This document shows positions 18,719 through 23,561 of a stretch of 23,561 nucleotides of DNA, piece after piece. The first letter of the stretch is position 1. Each line of letters begins with the position of its first letter. The position numbers were made by a program, and so were the translations under genes. The stretch is from Suillus spraguei (lineage: Eukaryota > Basidiomycota > Agaricomycetes > Boletales > Suillaceae), in contig JABCPU010000858.1 of NCBI GenBank assembly GCA_016800925.1, forward strand, positions 1 to 23,561. The letters are read 5' to 3'. Under the pieces are notes generated by a model. It was given only the letters and a program-made list of their open reading frames with translations, had not been told where the DNA came from and ran no database searches.

Positions 18719-19803
18719 ATGATGTTCCGGTTCGGAGTGGAGCTTAGGTGTGGATGCAGGTTGCTTGAAAGGTCTGTCGAGGTAGATTCAAGATGTGGAA
18801 CTGTGCGAAATGGTTGTATAATCACGCAACTTCGTCTGGTATGGCGTATACGTGTTTGGAGAATGTTGGTCGTCCTCAGTCGAGATAGTGACAAGAGCTA
18901 CTGCATTTGATGTACCTCTCATGTATCCGCGGTCCAATTCCAAGTACATCAAGGTTGAGTTAGTCCCTGTTTCAACCTGCACCACTTTCGTTATGGTCAT
19001 TTTAACCTTATAAACTCTATGTAGACACATGAACACAAACGTTCCTGAGAACATCGCTGACTCCAGCTGGTTGCATGATGAATGAGATCTCTGAAAAGAC
19101 CTGGCTGCAGCGGAAGATGGCCTTCAAACTCGATAGACTTTGACACACGTTGATTTTCAGGGACAGCGTGCGATGTGCATCAGGATATGATCATGGCTCT
19201 GAGTTGAGGTTTTACAAACTGGGTGCATTATTCGATATAAATTCAGCATTGGCCCTGCTCTGTGTAGGTGACAGTCAAAACCCATTATCACTTTTGCTCA
19301 TATGATATCGTGCGGATCATATTCTGGAATCAAGATGCGTCTTCTCAAGAACCGATAGACGACGCCATCGTGGAACAAAGGATAAACCGACTTACACAGT
19401 ACCTTATAGCGTGTCTTATGAAATGTGAGCGCATTAAAGTTTAACTGTATCCAGGAGCCTGGCCGACGACGACGACTCCATTGCTTAGTATCAGGATCCT
19501 GGTGTGTAGTTCAAGATATCAAATTATCGATTCTCCTGTGGTTCGAGTTGTGCTGGGACATAAGAGCTATTGGTAGTGAGCGTATTGATTCACACTCGCA
19601 CCATGCTGAGATTTTCGGAAAGGAGGGGTTGTTGCGACTGTCCTCATAAGTCAGACATACAGCGGAGGGACAGTCAAGTCTGCCTTGACAGGTTGACTTG
19701 TCGGAGTTTCGATGCAGTCCTCGGCTCCTCGGCTGTCTTGGAGCATCCAACGTCTGCTACATTCCTCGCCCCAATTGATCAAGGATAGATCTAGATTCGG
19801 ACT
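18719..19803. other. Region between the G-domain gene and the NACHT relic
   Basis: Short coding-like pieces occur but cannot be joined. ATAFDVPLMYPRSNSKYIKV (about 18893-18955, plus) could be a scrap of a C2-like domain, as is often found at the N-terminus of fungal NLRs. FWNQDASSQEPIDDAIVEQR (about 19321-19380) is unassigned. A lone sequence resembling an array unit (GTGAGCGTATTGATTCACAC at 19576) also sits here. These may be degenerate N-terminal exons of the following NACHT gene. Confidence 0.3.
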
Positions 19804-21243
19804 GTGACCACGACAAAGTATTTGAAAATAGCAAGAGTAAGTCTTTCTTTCAAATTTATTGTGGCTTCGCGTTCTCTCACTCCCGCAGCAGAGTGCCAGC
19901 GAGTGACGATCAATGTCAGTACTTCCATCTTTTACATGCTCTCTAACTTCTTGAAGAAATTTGAGCGAGACTGTCCCAGGTTGTTGTCAACGGTGCTCAA
20001 TATAACTCCCTGAGCATCAGCCTCACACAAAAATTTTGCAAGGGACTCGATGGATCTCCTGAAATACATCCACGGATTCCTAGACAATACAGAGAAGAAT
20101 CGACTCGTTTGGCTGCATGGCACGGCTGGTGTTGAAAAATCTGCCATTGCATCTACAGTAGCTGAAAAATTGAAAGGTCTAAAAGTGAGCGAAGAGACAA
20201 ATGTCGAAACGCGGTTGACGGAAACATTCTTTTTCTCGTGCAAACACACCAAATGGTGTACGGGTGGATATTTCTTTGCGACGCTCGTCTACCAGCTTGC
20301 CACAAATTTTCCAAGCATCCGGCGAGATGTGAATAGAGCCATCTGCAACAATCCCGCTCTACTAGACCTAGACACGCCTCTCTGCGACCAGATGGAGGCT
20401 CTCTTTCTCCAACCCCTCAGGAAACTTCAACTCAGATTGCGTGTATGTCCCCCTTTGACGTTTGTTGTCGATGCCCTTGATGAATGCACATGCGAACCTG
20501 AGCTTACCGATCTCATCCTTTCCCTTGCGCGGGCTCTTCATGAGCCTGATCTGCCCGTGACCCACATTGTGCTCACGAGTCGCTCGGAATCGCATATTTG
20601 TAAAGCCTTTCGGAATGAAGAAGTGCGCCCGCTGGTGTGCGAGATACCAATGAAAACTTCTGGGGAGGGCGTTACTACTATCATCTCGCTAGATGGTGCC
20701 GATGTCGACAATGACATCTGTATATTTCTACAGCATTCATTCAGAGAGCTACAGTGCAGCCATCCCAATTTCCCGCAACCCTCGTGGGGTGACCTTGCGA
20801 AGCTGGCAAGGCGAGCTGGCAGACGATTCATCATGGCGTCGACGACGACGAAATTTATTGTCGATGGATACAAGGATCCACGGGATCAGTTACAACTGAT
20901 GCTTGAACTGACAAGCGAGCTGCTAGCAGGAACGGAGGTGTACAAGTTATACGATTATATCCTCTCTACGTGTACCGACCCCAAGCGGGCATACCTGCAC
21001 TTGCAGACCCCCTGTCGCTATCACAAATCTCGAAACTCCTTGGCCCTGGTCAGGGCTGTGATGCTGAGACGACGCTAGTGCAGCTACGGCCTGTCATGGA
21101 TAACCCTATAGATAGCACTCTCCCCGTGAGTATATATCACTCATCCATTCGCGACTATGTTTCCGATCCATCAAACTGCGGCCTTCCTGAAGTACGCGAT
21201 ATCGCATCACCTCACCCTCACTCTCTGCTCGCATGTTCTTCTC
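19804..21243 (+). pseudogene. NACHT-domain STAND NTPase (fungal NLR-like), decayed
   Basis: A NACHT ATPase/GTPase of the kind thought to act in fungal non-self recognition and heterokaryon incompatibility. The main frame from about 20014 reads DLLKYIHGFLDNTEKNRLVW and then the Walker A region HGTAGVEKSAIAS, where the usual GK is EK. FFFS, GYFFATLVYQLATNFPSIRR and Walker B TFVVDALDEC (residues 137-146 from the ATG at 20050) follow, then a sensor-like THIVLTSRSE. Upstream, the same frame (19804 on; KKFERDCPRLLSTVLNITP) is interrupted by TGA at 20011-20013. At about 20998 an out-of-frame deletion shifts the reading to LADPLSLSQISKLLGPGQG and YHSSIRDYVSDPSNCG, which continues to about 21243. C-terminal repeats (WD40, TPR, ankyrin) are not seen; a minisatellite follows instead. 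The domain call is strong. Stop, frameshift and altered Walker A all argue for a pseudogene. Confidence 0.75.
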
Positions 21244-21738
21244 TCCGAGGAGGACGAGACTGGTTGCAGACTGAGGGAGGATGAGACTGGCTGCAGACCC
21301 AGGCAGGACTAGATTGGCTGCAGACCCAAGCAGGACGAGACTGGCTGCAGACTCAGGTAGGGCGGGACTGGCGCAGACTCAGGTAGGGCGGGACTGGCTG
21401 CAGAGGATGGGACTGGCTGCAGACTTGGAGAGGATGGGACTTGCTGCAGATACAGGGAAGACGGCACTGGCTGCAGACAGAGGGAGGATGTAACTGGCTG
21501 CAGACAGAGGATGCGTAACTGGCTGCAGACCCAGGCAGGACGAGACTGGCTGCAGACAGGGAGGGAAAATTTGGCTGCAGACCCGGGAGGACGAGACTGG
21601 CTGCTGACAGAGGAGGACGAGACTGGTTGCGGACCCGGGGAGAACGAGACTGGCTGCAGACCCAGGAGGACAAGACTGGTTGCAGACCCAGGGAGGACGA
21701 GACTGGCTGCGGACTCGGGAGGACGAGATTGGCTGCAC
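21244..21738 (+). repeat. Minisatellite of 26-29 bp, about 18 units
   Basis: Units built on GACTGGCTGCAGACCCAGG plus AGGACGA, with length variation from 19 to 29 bp. It begins directly after the last recognisable NACHT-protein codons (...SLLACSSLRG) at about 21244. The period is not a multiple of three and the units carry stops (for example GGATGA, GGATGTAA), so it cannot encode a continuous repeat protein, although single units read RDWLQTQ. The first units may have been seeded from an in-frame coding segment. Confidence 0.85.
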
Positions 21739-22447
21739 AGTCCCCACGGTCAAGAGTGGCAGTCCACTCCTGCGGCCTCCGTCTGGGTGACAATGGAAGA
21801 ATTCTTGAAAACATCGGAAGTACTCAACGGGTATATCATTACCAGCGACCCGCCTTTACTGCCAGCTTTTCAAGTAATCCAGCAGATCAAGACTTTGCCA
21901 GATTTCTCAAGTGATCTGTAGCTGTGCGAACTGTGGAAGAATTCTATTCTGCTCCTGCAAAAATATGCCGTTAAAATTTTGAGTTGTACAACTTGTAGAT
22001 CTATCGACGCATCAATAAATGCCTGAGTAACATGAGCGCTTGAGCAGTGCACTGCAACAATGTGATGACTCTAGTGCTCATCAGCAAACCACAACGCTCT
22101 GTACATCCTCATTGGTGTTACCATAGATTATCTGGACAAATCTAAGCTTGCGAGTCTGTGGAGGGCACCGACAGTAAATTAGATGAATCCGAGGCACTGG
22201 CGCTTAACAAAGAAGGAATCTATCTGCTAGTATATGGGCGACTACCTGATACGCAACATGTGATGCCATGTTAACGTATACACCCACCTAGTACTACAAT
22301 CAGAATGCCAGAGCCCCTCACTCTCGAGTTGTTTCCTTAAGAACGAAGATGGCACATATCTAACGAGTTGTTCAAGCTTTCCCCCTATTGACCGAATTGT
22401 ATAGCCGTCGCTGCCTCGGTCAAAACAGAACTAACTATTGCAAACTA
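21739..22447. other. Intergenic region, no gene seen
   Basis: A plus-strand frame runs from the minisatellite to a TAG at about 21919 (EEFLKTSEVLNGYIITSDPP...). It has no recognised family and may be a leftover of the NACHT gene's C-terminal region. Two GGAAGAATTCT words occur at 21794 and 21936. The rest (21920-22447) shows no coding, RNA or repeat signal by eye. Confidence 0.35.
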
Positions 22448-23561
22448 TTACATGAGACGAGCCACCAAAAAAAAGCAGGCTACAAGAACAGGGAGTGCAT
22501 GGAGATCCAGGACTCCGAACACATAGTTAGGCGCATCAACTTCACATTCCTCAATCAAAGGTGTGTAACGTCCAGTGGCCGCGTCGCGTTTGAGGGTCCA
22601 AGTCGTGCTCTCAGGAAGCCTGGTGAGATCCTGCGACCAGATCGCATGGCTGGCGACAGCATCTCGTATAAGTGCAGTCTCTTCATAGTCCGACATAATG
22701 TAGGCGCGCAAGACCGGAGTGAACCGAGCAGTGACATGACTGCCATCCCTGTGTTTTGTACTGTGAGCACTCTGAAAAGGAAAGAGGGGAGAGAGAACAC
22801 ACCCAACATCGCAGAAGTAGAGCGCGGGCTTGGGCGTCAAGTCTCCTGGGTTCATAAAGCCTGGAGACGAATAATACAATGAGGGGAAAGAAGAGGAGAT
22901 GATGATGGTCACAAACCAACTGCCATGTCCTGAGTGGCCCCAGTGTTGTTTACGGCCTGCAGAACACCAGGCGTTCCAGACTGAGGGGACTACACGAGAT
23001 ATTCGTGAGCGGTCAATCATAGAGATTAACGAAAGTTAGACTCACAGAGAAATGATAGACGTTGTTGGCCTCGGTCAGGAATGTTTTCTCGCTGACCTGC
23101 GTCATGACTTGCGTCGGTGCTAGGAATTGCAGAACAGACGAAAGTTGCTCACATTGATCTTAACGCTGGTTTCGGCGTCGATGATGTTTCCACCAGCGAC
23201 CTGCGGTTTAGAGAAAGCAAGTCTATACATTAAATAAGCATCGTATATGAGCACCATCTGCGTCTTCTGTCTTACTGGTTCGTGTAGGTTGCGTGAGTCC
23301 TGTATTGCCCTAGAAAAAGCGGTCAAGTATAAGCTGGCAACTTGGAAACGAGAGAGTAGAAACACCCACCTGTCCTGCCGAATTTGCAGACCCTGAAAAA
23401 TTGCAAGGTTTGGAATCGTCAGGGACAAAGTAAGCGGACTTACTTCCAGACTACGGAAAGAAGTCCTCGTAGAGGCCTTTCATGTCAGCATCGAAAGTAA
23501 GCATGATCGTTGTTTCCTTGCTGAGATCGTTGCTGCGAGACAACAGTGAGTAGGGTAAAAA
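22448..23561 (-). CDS. Uncharacterised Agaricomycete protein, 3' part, about eight exons
   Basis: Exons on the minus strand: from the window edge to about 23444 (LTFDADMKGLYEDFF), then 23370-23392, 23276-23309, 23153-23200, 23046-23096, 22917-22989, 22803-22860 and 22448-22748 (stop). Joined, they read GLQIRQDR, AIQDSRNLHEP, VAGGNIIDAETSVKIN, VSEKTFLTEANNVYHFS, GTPGVLQAVNNTGATQDMAV, GFMNPGDLTPKPALYFCDVG, then DGSHVTARFTPVLRAYIMSD and AIWSQDLTRLPESTTWTLKR. The alternating hydrophobic pattern suggests a beta-rich cytosolic protein. I recognise the style as a conserved Agaricomycete family but can name no function. No signal peptide or membrane segment is visible. Introns are 51-75 nt. A possible frame problem (CCGTAG) lies at the end of the exon nearest the window edge, and the 5' end lies outside the window. 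Confidence 0.6.

Noticed and set aside
21353..21814. Minus-strand Pro/Ser/Leu-rich repeat protein across the minisatellite
   Set aside because: Unit length is not a multiple of three and the frame changes between units. It is an artefact of the tandem repeat.
22388..22882. 164-codon plus-strand frame opposite the last exons of the minus gene
   Set aside because: The minus-strand exons join in phase with good splice sites, so the plus frame is a shadow.

Overview
The window looks like accessory genomic DNA from a mushroom-forming basidiomycete (Agaricomycete; Boletales is possible but unproven). The reasons are many introns of about 45-75 nt with GTRAGT donors, CTNAY branch points and YAG acceptors, together with families that are typical of these genomes: a FunK1-type kinase, a DUF6532-like nuclear repeat protein, a BTB/POZ protein, P-loop G-domain proteins and a NACHT (STAND) NTPase. 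Nothing bacterial or viral was recognised. Most genes are damaged and several carry insertions. Family assignments are made by eye from motifs and have not been searched.

Layout. 1-1004 (+): end of a FunK1-type kinase relic, split by a 272-bp MITE with perfect 31-bp terminal inverted repeats and a TA target duplication. 1299-6183 (+): a decayed DUF6532-like gene, interrupted at about 2890-3296 and again by a 1.88-kb TG...CA element at 4080-5962. 6184-8460: decayed repeat DNA with no gene I can defend. 8491-9048 (-): a BTB/POZ fragment cut off by a GGCC-rich repeat. 9664-12315 (-): a 16-exon G-domain protein with Walker A GKTGVGKS and a TKYD motif. 12715-13294: an inverted repeat enclosing a broken fragment of a ribonucleotide reductase small-subunit gene. 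13700-18718 (+): a second, divergently oriented G-domain gene with GRANAGKT and TKFD motifs. 19804-21243 (+): a NACHT NTPase relic that runs into a 26-29 bp minisatellite (21244-21738). 22448-23561 (-): the 3' part of an uncharacterised multi-exon gene that leaves the window.

The standout is inside the second G-domain gene. From 14878 to 18170 there are 48 consecutive intron-like units. Each has a GT donor, and nearly all have a CTNAY-like branch point and a CAG/TAG acceptor. Successive units are separated by only 3 nt (43 cases) or 2 nt (4 cases). The 5' part is a near-identical 69-bp tandem array. The 3' part (17269-18170) has diverged strongly but still keeps donor, branch point, acceptor and the 3-nt spacing. 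The gene's coding sequence is recognisable on both sides. The best reading is a tandemly amplified 'intron plus one codon' unit, giving an array of single-codon micro-exons. I know of no described precedent. Whether it is spliced, or is a relic in a dying gene, needs RNA evidence.
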